Shown in pieces: positions 35,142-43,036 of a stretch of 64,000 bases of DNA; the stretch's first letter is position 1, and each line of letters opens with the position of its first letter. The stretch is taken from NCBI RefSeq assembly GCF_025971945.1, contig NZ_JAPDHW010000009.1, positions 145,347 through 209,346 on the forward strand, written 5' to 3'. This stretch comes from Chryseobacterium kimseyorum (GTDB lineage: Bacteria; Bacteroidota; Bacteroidia; Flavobacteriales; Weeksellaceae). The translations under genes were made by a program, and so were the position numbers. The notes below the pieces were generated by a model, which saw nothing but the letters and a program-made list of their open reading frames with translations, made no database searches and was not told the DNA's origin.

Positions 35142-38100
35142 ATGAAAAATAAATCTTTACTTTTTAAGCAGGTAATTAAATCTTTACTGCTTTGTGGAGT
35201 CACCTTATCCGCAGTTAATTTAGATGCTCAGACACTGGCATTTCCGGAAGCTACCGGTTTTGGCAGATATACCACAGGAGCGAGAGGAGCAGCCAATCCT
35301 CAAATCTATTTGGTGACCAATTTGAACGATAGCGGTGCCGGTTCTTTCCGTGATGCCGTAAGCCAGCCTGGACGTTTCGTGATTTTTAAAGTGGGAGGGA
35401 TTGTTAATCTACAGTCTGTTGTCGCCGTAGCCGCCAATACCACGATCGCTGGACAGACCGCTCCAGGAGAGGGAATCTTATTTTTAGGACCGAGAGTTTC
35501 ATTTTCGGGAGCTAATAATACCATCGCCAGATTTATGCGAATCCGTTATGGAGGAACGGCTCAGAATCAGGATGCATCAGGAATTGCCAACGGAGCCAAT
35601 ATTATTTTGGATCACATGACTTTTACATGGGGTACAGATGAGGTATTTTCTGTCAACTGGGATAATAATGGAACAGCTCCGGACAATATTACGATCCAGA
35701 ATTCTATTATCGGACAGGGAATGCACCGTCACAATCACTCTGCAGGAGGATTAATGCAGCCGCCACCGGGAGGTAAGATCAGTCTGATCGGAAATTTATA
35801 CATCTGTAATAAAACACGTAATAATAAGATTAAAGGAATCAACGAATTCGTGAATAATGTTGTTTACAACTGGGGGAATTATGGGAATACATACGGACAT
35901 ACTCAATCAGGTGAAGCCTATATTATGGGTGGAGATTCCGCTGGAGCTTCTTATGCCAACATTATCAATAACTATTTTATCGGAGGACCGAATACAAACA
36001 GTGCTGTTACCACCCCTTTCAGTGTAGGAAATGCGAATTTTAATTTATACGGTTCCGGGAATTATTTTGATAACAATAAAAACGGTGTTTTAGACGGAAC
36101 TTTGGTTCCACAAGATTTAACAGGATATCCTGTAGGAGACATCACTGCCATACAGCCCACTTCCTACGATTATCCGATGAAAAATCCGACACTGACGGCA
36201 CAGGCTGCATTTAATAATATTGTTTCAGGTGTTGGAGCATCTTATCCGGTACGTGATCAGGTAGATCAGTTAATGATCTCAGATCTTTCTTCGAAAGGAA
36301 CAGCAGCGACTTATGTTTATGTGCAGACTGATTTAACGACTCAATTCGGGTTTACGAATGGAGGTGCAGGTCACATTTATGGTGCTCCGGCTCCTTTGGA
36401 TACCGATAATGACGGAATGCCTGACGCATGGGAAACTGCCAACGGACTAAACCCAAACGTTGCTGACGCATTAGCTGTGAGCACTGTACACGCACCATAC
36501 CTGAACATTGAAGTTTATATAAATAACTTACCTAATGTAGCTCCACCGGCATTTATCATTCCGCCATCTAATTTAAATTTCACCAATGCACTGACATCGG
36601 GAACTCCTACTGCAAGTTCTTTAACTGTGAACTGGAGTGACAATGCTACGAACGAAACGAATTATGTACTGGAGCGATCTCCAAACGGTACTGCTTTCAC
36701 GGTAATTGCTACATTACCTGCAAATACGACAACTTATAATGAAACCGGTTTAACGCCAAACACTCAGTATTACTACAGAGTAAAAGCGACCAATGCTACG
36801 GAATCTTCTGTGTATACCGCTAATGCAACGGTGACTACACCACCGGTACCATCGGCTCCGGCACAGGCAGCGAATCCGACTCCTGCCAATGGAAATACCA
36901 ATATTCAGCTTGATAACGGTAATCTACTTTTAAAGTGGACAGGCAGTACGAATACTACAACCTATACCGTTCATTTTGGAACAGATCCTCAGAATTTAAC
37001 AAATGTTGCGACAGTACCGTATTCTACAACACCATCGCACCAACTGACCGGATTGAGTACTTCGACTAATTACTACTGGCGAATTGATTCTTCCAATGCA
37101 CTGGGTGCTGTAACCGGAAATGTATGGAGTTTCCGTGCGATTACTCCAAGTCTTGTAGGGAACTGGCCATTTGCTGAAGCTCCGTTATCCGGTGAACAGA
37201 TTGCAGATGTAACTTCTTACGCCAATCATGGAACATTAAATGTAGCCTATGATAATTCGAATGTAAGAGTACCCGGAAAAGAGAATAATGCTATAGATCT
37301 GGCAACTGCTCCGGCTACTCCGCCTTATATTGCGAGTATTCCGCATCAGGATCATATTTTATTTAATACCAATTCATTTACCGTTTCTTACTGGATGAAG
37401 GCTCCGGCAAGTATGATTCCGTCGTCGTCGGCAACGAGTCTTTACGTTTTGTGTAAAGGTTCGATCACTAAAAATATTACGACAGGAGCAACGGGGAAAC
37501 GTTTTAATATAGAAATCAAGGGCGGACAGTTGAGATACGCCATTGATGATGATGTCACGAAAAAAGAAATTACATCTCCGGTTGCCAATTATTTTACCAA
37601 CAATTGGGTGCATGTGGTTATTCAGAGGGATGTTGTTTCGCATAAAATGAGAATTTATACGAACGGCGTTTTGAGTGCTGAAGGAGATGAAACGGCAGTA
37701 ACCGGAATTGGTGAAACAAGTGATTTCATTATCGGAAATATTGGTGAACTCGAGTTCCTGGGAACAGCCAATCCGTCAGCTCCTTACAAAGGTGCATTTG
37801 ACGAACTGAGAATGTATAACTACGCATTGACGGCTACAGAAGTGTCTGCACTGTATAATCAGGCAGTATTGGGGAATGCGGAATTCAGCATCAGCAAAAA
37901 TGTAGGAACCGTATATCCGAATCCTGTGAAAGATCAACTGTTTATTAAACTTCCTGAGTATAAAAAATCAAGCCTGACAGCGACGGTTCTTGATATGAGC
38001 GGAAAAGTGATCATCAAAGAGAAATTGAATGCTAACGGAAACGGATTATTTAATTTAAATTTTGGAGGCAGAAAGGTTTCAGGAAATTATATTCTGAATG

Positions 38101-38147
38101 TTTCAGGAGATAATCTGAATAGTAATTTTAAAATTATTGTTCAGTAA
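35142..38147 (+). CDS. Secreted multidomain pectate lyase with FN3, LamG-like and T9SS tail
   Basis: A 1001-residue secreted protein. It has a signal peptide (about 1-29), a right-handed parallel beta-helix pectate lyase domain (about 32-400; FGRYTTGARG, NLNDSGAGSFRDAV and IAGQTAPGEGI are the family opening), a calcium-binding DTDNDGMPDAW loop from D420, two fibronectin III-like domains (about 468-670), a LamG/concanavalin-like domain (about 675-900) and a type IX secretion C-terminal domain (about 925-1001, beginning VYPNPVKDQL). It would be exported by the Por system and cleave pectin or polygalacturonate outside the cell. It is a lone gene with a terminator. Confidence 0.9.
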   Translation: MKNKSLLFKQVIKSLLLCGVTLSAVNLDAQTLAFPEATGFGRYTTGARGAANPQIYLVTNLNDSGAGSFRDAVSQPGRFVIFKVGGIVNLQSVVAVAANTTIAGQTAPGEGILFLGPRVSFSGANNTIARFMRIRYGGTAQNQDASGIANGANIILDHMTFTWGTDEVFSVNWDNNGTAPDNITIQNSIIGQGMHRHNHSAGGLMQPPPGGKISLIGNLYICNKTRNNKIKGINEFVNNVVYNWGNYGNTYGHTQSGEAYIMGGDSAGASYANIINNYFIGGPNTNSAVTTPFSVGNANFNLYGSGNYFDNNKNGVLDGTLVPQDLTGYPVGDITAIQPTSYDYPMKNPTLTAQAAFNNIVSGVGASYPVRDQVDQLMISDLSSKGTAATYVYVQTDLTTQFGFTNGGAGHIYGAPAPLDTDNDGMPDAWETANGLNPNVADALAVSTVHAPYLNIEVYINNLPNVAPPAFIIPPSNLNFTNALTSGTPTASSLTVNWSDNATNETNYVLERSPNGTAFTVIATLPANTTTYNETGLTPNTQYYYRVKATNATESSVYTANATVTTPPVPSAPAQAANPTPANGNTNIQLDNGNLLLKWTGSTNTTTYTVHFGTDPQNLTNVATVPYSTTPSHQLTGLSTSTNYYWRIDSSNALGAVTGNVWSFRAITPSLVGNWPFAEAPLSGEQIADVTSYANHGTLNVAYDNSNVRVPGKENNAIDLATAPATPPYIASIPHQDHILFNTNSFTVSYWMKAPASMIPSSSATSLYVLCKGSITKNITTGATGKRFNIEIKGGQLRYAIDDDVTKKEITSPVANYFTNNWVHVVIQRDVVSHKMRIYTNGVLSAEGDETAVTGIGETSDFIIGNIGELEFLGTANPSAPYKGAFDELRMYNYALTATEVSALYNQAVLGNAEFSISKNVGTVYPNPVKDQLFIKLPEYKKSSLTATVLDMSGKVIIKEKLNANGNGLFNLNFGGRKVSGNYILNVSGDNLNSNFKIIVQ

Positions 38148-38187
38148 AAAAAGAGCACACTTAGTTAATTTTCATATTTATTAGAAG

Positions 38188-38220
38188 AATCCTTTCAATT
38201 TATTTGAAAGGATTTTTTTT
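38188..38220 (+). terminator. Rho-independent terminator of the pectate lyase gene
   Basis: An 11-bp perfect stem (38188-38198 with 38204-38214), a 5-base loop and a run of eight T residues. Confidence 0.9.
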
Positions 38221-38286
38221 GTGCTAAATTTTAATCACACCGCCATTTTTCTTCGGAAGAATCCACCCCTGAGAGGAAGAGGAATG

Positions 38287-38503
38287 GTGGGTGGTTACGT
38301 TATTACTGTTTGAGAAACTAATAATGCTTTTTACGGGAGTTGGATTGCTTATTGTAATGAAAGGATTGCTGTTTTACGAAGTGAATTTGCTTTGTTCATT
38401 ATAACAATTGCTCTACGGTGGGGTAAGATTGCTTATGAGTGGAATGAGAATTCTTTGAGGTGGCGCGAGATTTCTTTTGGGTGGTATAAGATTGACTGTA
38501 GGG
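38287..38503. repeat. Degenerate tandem repeat, period about 21 bases, about ten units
   Basis: Units end in variants of ATTGCTTnTGA or ATTGCTnTTACG and, in the last four, begin with GGTGG (for example near 38417, 38460 and 38480). Spacing between the ATTGCT cores is about 20-24 bases. Both forward and reverse frames contain stops. It fills the space between two convergent genes and has no assigned function. Confidence 0.6.
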
Positions 38504-38515
38504 ATAACCAGGAGG

Positions 38516-38551
38516 AAAAAAAACGCCGACCATTTGTAACCTGTCGGCGTT
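38516..38551 (-). terminator. Rho-independent terminator of the 38562-39293 gene
   Basis: AACGCCGAC (38522-38530) pairs with GTCGGCGTT (38543-38551). On the minus strand a run of eight T follows the stem (A-run 38516-38523). Confidence 0.85.
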
Positions 38552-38561
38552 ATATATAAGA

Positions 38562-39293
38562 TTATTTTTTTAAACCTGTAAATTTTAAACCTTTTATCTG
38601 GTTAAATTCCGGGCTGCTAACACCGAATACTGATTTGATATATTTTTTGACGTCTTTAGCTGTTTCGTAGATGCTGTTTTCTTCGGTGTACAGAATTTTA
38701 TTTCTGCTGATTCTGGAAGTGCTAAGTTCTGCAAGGGCTGTGTTGACAGCAGTTGTCGTGGCGTATAAATTCTGAATTTTTGCTGATAGGGTGACTACCT
38801 GCAGGTCTGTCTCATTGGGTGTGTAGTTGGGTTCTGCTTCCAGCACGGTTTTCAGTCCGGATAAATGCTCTGTGATTTGATCAAAAGAGTTCTGACTTAC
38901 AGAAATTGTTTTGGAATCAGGAGCATTGGGATCTGTGGATTCTATGGGTTGGGTGGCACGTTTACCCAATATTTTCTGTCGGAAAGATTTTGCATTTTTA
39001 ATGCTGCCTGTGGCTGCATCTGTTGCTTCTAAGGCGTTGACCAATCTTGAAGCCAGGTTTTCAACATCGCTAAATGCGAGTTGTCTTTCATTTACTCTGT
39101 TCTGGTAATTGTTTTTCTTTGATAAAGTATTTGCCATTTCTGTGTCTCCAGAATCTTTTAGAGCAAGTAAAGCCGGCATTTGAATGCTTTGTTTTGAAGG
39201 ATTGTAGGCTGTACCATACCCTTTAACGAATTCGATTAGTGTGTGGAAATTCGCAACATTTTTTGCGTGTCCGGTTTCGGATGTTGATGCCAT
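38562..39293 (-). CDS. Hypothetical helical protein
   Basis: A 243-residue protein predicted to be mostly helical, with no signal peptide, membrane segment or known motif. It opens with MASTSETGHAKNVANFHTLI and has long amphipathic stretches (DVENLASRLVNALEATDAAT; LQVVTLSAKIQNLYATTTAV). I have a general memory of similar hypothetical proteins in Bacteroidota but no functional name. It stands alone, with a strong terminator and then the 21-base repeat array downstream. Confidence 0.7.
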   Translation of the reverse strand: MASTSETGHAKNVANFHTLIEFVKGYGTAYNPSKQSIQMPALLALKDSGDTEMANTLSKKNNYQNRVNERQLAFSDVENLASRLVNALEATDAATGSIKNAKSFRQKILGKRATQPIESTDPNAPDSKTISVSQNSFDQITEHLSGLKTVLEAEPNYTPNETDLQVVTLSAKIQNLYATTTAVNTALAELSTSRISRNKILYTEENSIYETAKDVKKYIKSVFGVSSPEFNQIKGLKFTGLKK

Positions 39294-39465
39294 AAGTCAT
39301 TTGTGTTTAAATTGTTAGCATAACAAATATAAAAATATTTTTGAAGTGAGTGTTATTGCGACAGAATTTTTAAAATGGAAAAACCTCGCCAGGGGACGAA
39401 GTTTTTTTTGTTTTATGGTCAGATGACGGAATTTGCGGTAGCAGGTGAAGTGTTGCTAAGAGGTG

Positions 39466-39488
39466 GGCACGAGCGGGACGCTCGCGCC
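39466..39488. repeat. GC-rich REP-like hairpin
   Basis: GGCACGAGCG and CGCTCGCGCC form a 10-bp stem with one mismatch around a three-base loop. It is far more GC-rich than its surroundings and sits where the left arm of the adjacent hairpin element would be expected, as if inserted there. Confidence 0.55.
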
Positions 39489-39489
39489 A

Positions 39490-39600
39490 GATGGTGGGGC
39501 AATCGAAGCACAAATCTTCAATTTTGCACAAAGTTCAATCGAAGAAATACCGTTGAACTTTGCAGTTTCGCCCCACTATTGCAAAACCCTTGTTAGCTGT
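39490..39600 (-). repeat. attC-like hairpin element, copy L1
   Basis: About 110 bases that can fold on themselves: GTGGGGC (39494-39500) with GCCCCAC (39570-39576), and an inner CAAAGTTCA (39529-39537) with TGAACTTTG (39554-39562). It ends in GTTAGCTGT (39592-39600), a border whose complement (ACAGATAAC, one mismatch) lies at the other end of the adjoining unit (40114-40122). It shares TACCGTTGAA and TCGAAGCACAAA with copy L2. Confidence 0.65.
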
Positions 39601-39607
39601 GGTTTTT

Positions 39608-40093
39608 TTAGTCAGTTAGTTTTCCGTTTTTATAATTTTGAATTATTTTATCTTTTCCATTTTCGTTATACATTTCCCATTTTCCGTCGTAAACACCATT
39701 TTTCCAATCTCCAATTCCTCGTAATTGTCCGTTTTCATACCAATATTTGTGCGTCCCGTTTGGTTTTCCATCAATAAATTCACCTTCACGTGCTTTAGTC
39801 CCGTTAGAGTGCCAATATTCCCAATTCCCGTTTTCTTTAAGATTTTTAATTAAACCTTTGGAATATATATTTCCGTTAAAATAATAAGATGTTTTATCTC
39901 CATCAGTTATTGGTTTAAATTCAAGTTTTTTTGCTTTTTCAGGTGATAAATTTTGTCCATTTTTAATAAAGTCAGATTTTCCAATTAGTGTGTCTTCCAC
40001 ATAAATTTCGTATTCATCTAAGTTTATGTTTTGAGAAAATAAATTTCCAAAAGTTAGAATTGAAAAAGTTAATGTCAGTAATATTCTTTTCAT
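39608..40093 (-). CDS. MORN-repeat protein with signal peptide (YwqK-like)
   Basis: A 161-residue protein with a signal peptide (about 1-20) and a C-terminal array of MORN_2-type repeats (about 85-158), such as YWHSNGTKAREGEFIDGKPN and WKNGVYDGKWEMYNENG. MORN variant repeats make beta-hairpin surfaces for binding; in some polymorphic toxin systems, related YwqK proteins act as antitoxins. The gene is a single-gene unit between hairpin element L1 and element R1, which is the arrangement expected of a gene cassette. Confidence 0.8.
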   Translation of the reverse strand: MKRILLTLTFSILTFGNLFSQNINLDEYEIYVEDTLIGKSDFIKNGQNLSPEKAKKLEFKPITDGDKTSYYFNGNIYSKGLIKNLKENGNWEYWHSNGTKAREGEFIDGKPNGTHKYWYENGQLRGIGDWKNGVYDGKWEMYNENGKDKIIQNYKNGKLTD

Positions 40094-40113
40094 CGGGGTC
40101 TTTGTTTAAAATT

Positions 40114-40227
40114 ACAGATAACTTTTGGATTGACGCAATGCGTCAATCCAAACTAATTCTACTAAAAGTAAATAAATTTCCGATCACTAACAATTTTTAT
40201 TTTAAGCACAAATGAAAAAAGCCAAAG
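40114..40227 (-). repeat. Intercassette element R, copy 1
   Basis: A 114-base element with homologues of 114 and 117 bases at 41532-41645 and 42819-42935. This copy carries a perfect palindrome at 40125-40151 (13-bp arms centred on 40138, core GACGCAATGCGTC), then AACTAATT, TAAATAAAT and an A-rich end. Its last part can form the terminator of the SMR gene on the minus strand. Confidence 0.7.
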
Positions 40228-40284
40228 TTCTGACTTCAGCTTTTTCCTTTTTTGGCCAACCGTTGTTTGATATATTAGCTTATA

Positions 40285-40617
40285 CTAGTTTTGATCTATT
40301 GATTTTGAAAAAATATTAATGACAATAACTCCGGCAAGAATTAAAACAATACCAATGACAGAAGGCAAGTCTAATTTGTTTTTAAATATAAGTACAGCGA
40401 CGAGGGCGGTGAGTATAATCCCAAGTCCACTCCATAATGCGTATGCAATACCTACTGAAATATATTTCAGAGCCATCCCCTGAAAATAGAAGCAGCCGAT
40501 GTATGCGATGATTGCACCGAGTGTAAAAGGTAATTTTTTAAACTGATCTGAAGCATTTAGAAAACTAGAGCCAGCAACCTCACTGACGATTGCCATAATT
40601 AAGAAGAAATATTTCAT
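40285..40617 (-). CDS. Small multidrug resistance (SMR) efflux protein
   Basis: A 110-residue protein with four hydrophobic helices. The essential membrane Glu is E13 in MAIVSEVAGSS, matching E14 of EmrE, and the conserved GIAYALWSGLGIILTAL segment lies in the third helix. It works as a dimer exchanging protons for quaternary ammonium compounds and similar cations. It lies 179 bases downstream of a Crp/Fnr gene on the same strand, which may regulate it. The pair sits between two copies of element R. Confidence 0.9.
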   Translation of the reverse strand: MKYFFLIMAIVSEVAGSSFLNASDQFKKLPFTLGAIIAYIGCFYFQGMALKYISVGIAYALWSGLGIILTALVAVLIFKNKLDLPSVIGIVLILAGVIVINIFSKSIDQN

Positions 40618-40796
40618 CTGATTTTTATTATTTTATTATCAATCTGTTTTCAGTTTTACACAGGTATCCCTGTCCGTGAAAGATCTAAAAATGAAATCTT
40701 GCAACGGCAGCCTGTAACAATTTCTGTTTAGCAATATTAACAGTGCAAATAAAGTGTAAAATTGAAGGGACGAATTTGACAAAAGTCAAATTAAGG

Positions 40797-41357
40797 TTAC
40801 TTTTTTCTGATTCGGCTTAAAGTTTCCGGTTTAATTCCCAGATATGAAGCGATATTACCCAATGAAATTCTCTGTGTGGCAGAAGGTTCATTTTTGAGCA
40901 GAGTATGGTAACGTTCCTCCGCAGTCTGCGTTTGAAGCGAATTGATTCTTTCTTCTAAAATAACACAGTATTCTTCCGTCATCTTTCGTCCGATGGTGTT
41001 CATTTCAGGAAATCTTCTGTAAAGTTCGTTGAGGTCTTTACTTAAAATATAATGGTACGTCGTCTTTTCTAAAAATTGAATGCTTTCGGAAGATGGCTGG
41101 TCATAAAAGATTGGAAAAACAGAACCCAAAATAATGTTTTCAAAACCAAACCACGAATTGATTTCGCAGTCATCTTTGAGGTAAAAGGCGCGTACAAGCC
41201 CGGTTTCGATGATGAAAAGACTTGACACAATTTGTCCTTTTTTTAAAAAGAAATCGCCTTTTTGTTTTGTCTGGCACTTTACATATTGTGCAACTTCTTT
41301 TTCAACTTCGGGAGGTAGGTTTCCGTACGTTTTGAATTTGGAGATGAGCGGGTTCAT
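40797..41357 (-). CDS. Crp/Fnr family transcriptional regulator
   Basis: A 186-residue protein with an N-terminal cNMP-binding-like domain (about 10-120, KQKGDFFLKKGQIVSSLFII) and a C-terminal helix-turn-helix (RISLGNIASYLGIKPETLSR, about 162-183). It is distantly similar to the Crp/Fnr protein at 17606-18196. Ligand unknown. Upstream of, and on the same strand as, the SMR exporter; regulator plus exporter form one unit flanked by GGTTGGC-type borders. Confidence 0.85.
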   Translation of the reverse strand: MNPLISKFKTYGNLPPEVEKEVAQYVKCQTKQKGDFFLKKGQIVSSLFIIETGLVRAFYLKDDCEINSWFGFENIILGSVFPIFYDQPSSESIQFLEKTTYHYILSKDLNELYRRFPEMNTIGRKMTEEYCVILEERINSLQTQTAEERYHTLLKNEPSATQRISLGNIASYLGIKPETLSRIRKK

Positions 41358-41531
41358 TTTGGGATGTCATGTTGGTGTTTTTGAAAAGATCGTCTAGTAA
41401 AGTGTAATTTTTATTAATAAAAAGTTGTACCGAAGGATTTCAAACTTTTGGGTTGGCAGTCGTTAAATGTCATTGTTTATAATTATTTCGATGAGTCTGT
41501 CTTTTCTTTTTTTTTGTGCGATTTTTTCAAA

Positions 41532-41645
41532 GGTTGGCGTAAACTTATTGATTCACGCAATACGCCGATCAAAACTAATTAGCCTAAAAATAAATAAATA
41601 TTCATTCGGAACCAATTTTATTTAAGGTCAATAAAAAAGCCCAAG
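41532..41645 (-). repeat. Intercassette element R, copy 3 (diverged)
   Basis: A 114-base homologue of R1 and R2 (ACGCAATACGCCGATCAAAA, AACTAATT, TAAATAAAT). The central palindrome is decayed. Its left end, GGTTGGC (41532-41538), is the inverse of GCCAACC at 40255-40261 across the SMR/Crp unit. Confidence 0.6.
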
Positions 41646-41734
41646 TTTTTCACTGTCAAGTAATAGATTTATAATGTCTGTTATGTAATTTGATTTTATC
41701 ACTTTTCAATACTTATAGAGTATCTGTTAGCCTT

Positions 41735-41872
41735 GCCACCAACGTTTCGGGGGCTTTGCGTTCGGGCGGGATTTCGAAGCACAAAAGCTGGTTTTGTTAC
41801 TAATGTTTAATTGAAAAACTACCGTTGAATTTTGCACTTCAGCCCGCCTGACGCAAAATCCTTGTTATGGGC
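41735..41872 (-). repeat. attC-like hairpin element, copy L2
   Basis: A 138-base imperfect palindrome. Nested arms: GCCACCAAC (41735-41743) with GTTATGGGC (41864-41872); TTTGCGT (41755-41761) with ACGCAAA (41851-41857); GGCGGG (41765-41770) with CCCGCC (41843-41848). The outer arms have the RYYYAAC / GTTRRRY form of integron attC boxes. The end of the next gene reads into it. Confidence 0.7.
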
Positions 41873-42285
41873 AGTTTTTTATGTTTTCGTTTATAGTTTC
41901 TGATACATTTTTCCAAAATTCTTTCTCCAAAATATGTTTCGTTATTTGTTTTTCTATTTGCTCTATTTGGTCTTCTTGCATTTGTATGTAACTCACTAAT
42001 TAAAGTTGAAATATCAATATTTTTTGTATTATAGAAGCTCTTTGATATTTTAGTAAGATAATTTCCTGTCGTATTTTCTAACAAAGTAAAAAGTCCTTGC
42101 ATTTCAAACTCTGTTTCAAAGTCAATGATAAATATTACATCTTGAACAAAACTTGGAAGAGTTTTTAATATTCCATTTGTAAGTATGTCCTGATTTTCAG
42201 CTTCATATCTATTCATAGCAATGAAATCAATTAACTCATCGCTATTACGATAATTTAAAACAGAATTTTTGTCAATTTTTGCCAT
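41839..42285 (-). CDS. DMP19/DUF4375-like protein, C-terminus encoded by the hairpin element
   Basis: A 148-residue protein. The segment LPSFVQDVIFIIDFETEFEM, followed by GLFTLLENTTGNYL, resembles the DMP19/DUF4375 fold, which is common among stand-alone and immunity-like bacterial proteins. The last residues, LPITRILRQAG, and the stop codon are encoded inside hairpin element L2, so the tail comes from the repeat rather than the gene. It starts 3 bases after the stop of the DUF1877-like gene (42289-42774) and is co-transcribed with it. Function unknown. Confidence 0.65.
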   Translation of the reverse strand: MAKIDKNSVLNYRNSDELIDFIAMNRYEAENQDILTNGILKTLPSFVQDVIFIIDFETEFEMQGLFTLLENTTGNYLTKISKSFYNTKNIDISTLISELHTNARRPNRANRKTNNETYFGERILEKCIRNYKRKHKKLPITRILRQAG

Positions 42286-42288
42286 CTG

Positions 42289-42774
42289 TTAAGAAATAAA
42301 TGTTATTACAGCTTTTCTTTCTTTTGTAGCTGTTTGATAAAACTTCTTTAAATGTTCAAAATATTCAGCAAAGTATGAAAAATAAGTTTTGTCGAATGGA
42401 TTTCCATAAACGTCGTTTTCATTCATTGTTTTGAAGTCAAAATTATTTTTCAAATTATTTTCCGTTAATTTATTTAAAAACGTTGTTAGTTCCCTAACTT
42501 GTTCTTTGGTAAGAAAATTTACATCATAAAGGTCTGACGTTAATTCATCAATGCCCTCAATTTCTTGTTCACTTGAAATGAGCATTGATAATTTAAGCGG
42601 ATTACTTGTTTCTATTTTTGAAAGCATAAATTTTAGCCCGCCCCAAGATTTGTCAATCTCTATTGAGTTGTATTGTTGTTCTGAATAATCTATCTCAAAA
42701 AGTTCTTCAGGATTTTCAATAATTTCGTCAAGTTTATCTTGGTTCAGTTGAAATAATCTCATTCTTAATCCCAT
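42289..42774 (-). CDS. YfbM/DUF1877-like protein
   Basis: A 161-residue protein. The opening MGLRMRLFQLNQDKLDEIIE, the IDKSWGGLKFML segment near residues 58-70 and the late YFSYFAEYFEHLKKFYQTAT helix match the DUF1877 (YfbM) family. These proteins of unknown function often occur beside DMP19-type genes. It is the first gene of a two-gene unit bounded by GTTATGGGCA (41864-41873) and its exact inverse TGCCCATAAC (42819-42828). Confidence 0.75.
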   Translation of the reverse strand: MGLRMRLFQLNQDKLDEIIENPEELFEIDYSEQQYNSIEIDKSWGGLKFMLSKIETSNPLKLSMLISSEQEIEGIDELTSDLYDVNFLTKEQVRELTTFLNKLTENNLKNNFDFKTMNENDVYGNPFDKTYFSYFAEYFEHLKKFYQTATKERKAVITFIS

Positions 42775-42818
42775 AATTTTTTAGTTTTTTGTCTGTCAAT
42801 ACCAAGGTTTTGTAAAAT

Positions 42819-42935
42819 TGCCCATAACTTTTGGATTTACGCATTGCGTCAATTCCAACTAATTGCGCTAAAAATAATTAAATATATAATAAAAAGCTAT
42901 TCTCATTTTCAAACCTAAATGAAAAAAGATCAAAG
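42819..42935 (-). repeat. Intercassette element R, copy 2
   Basis: A 117-base homologue of R1 and R3, beginning with TGCCCATAAC and an imperfect palindrome around TTACGCATTGCGTCAA. Its first ten bases are the exact inverse of the border at the far end of the unit (41864-41873). Confidence 0.7.
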
Positions 42936-43036
42936 ATGGAAAATTTGCGAAGGAGCAGTCGCTGTGACTTAAATTTTGGCAGTGTTAGAGGATTTAACTG
43001 CAGCTGAGGAATTCACTAATTTCAGTTGGCGGTACG

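Noticed and set aside
39375..39777. Plus-strand open frames across hairpin element L1
   Set aside because: They run through repeat DNA and antisense to the MORN gene, with no protein-like pattern.
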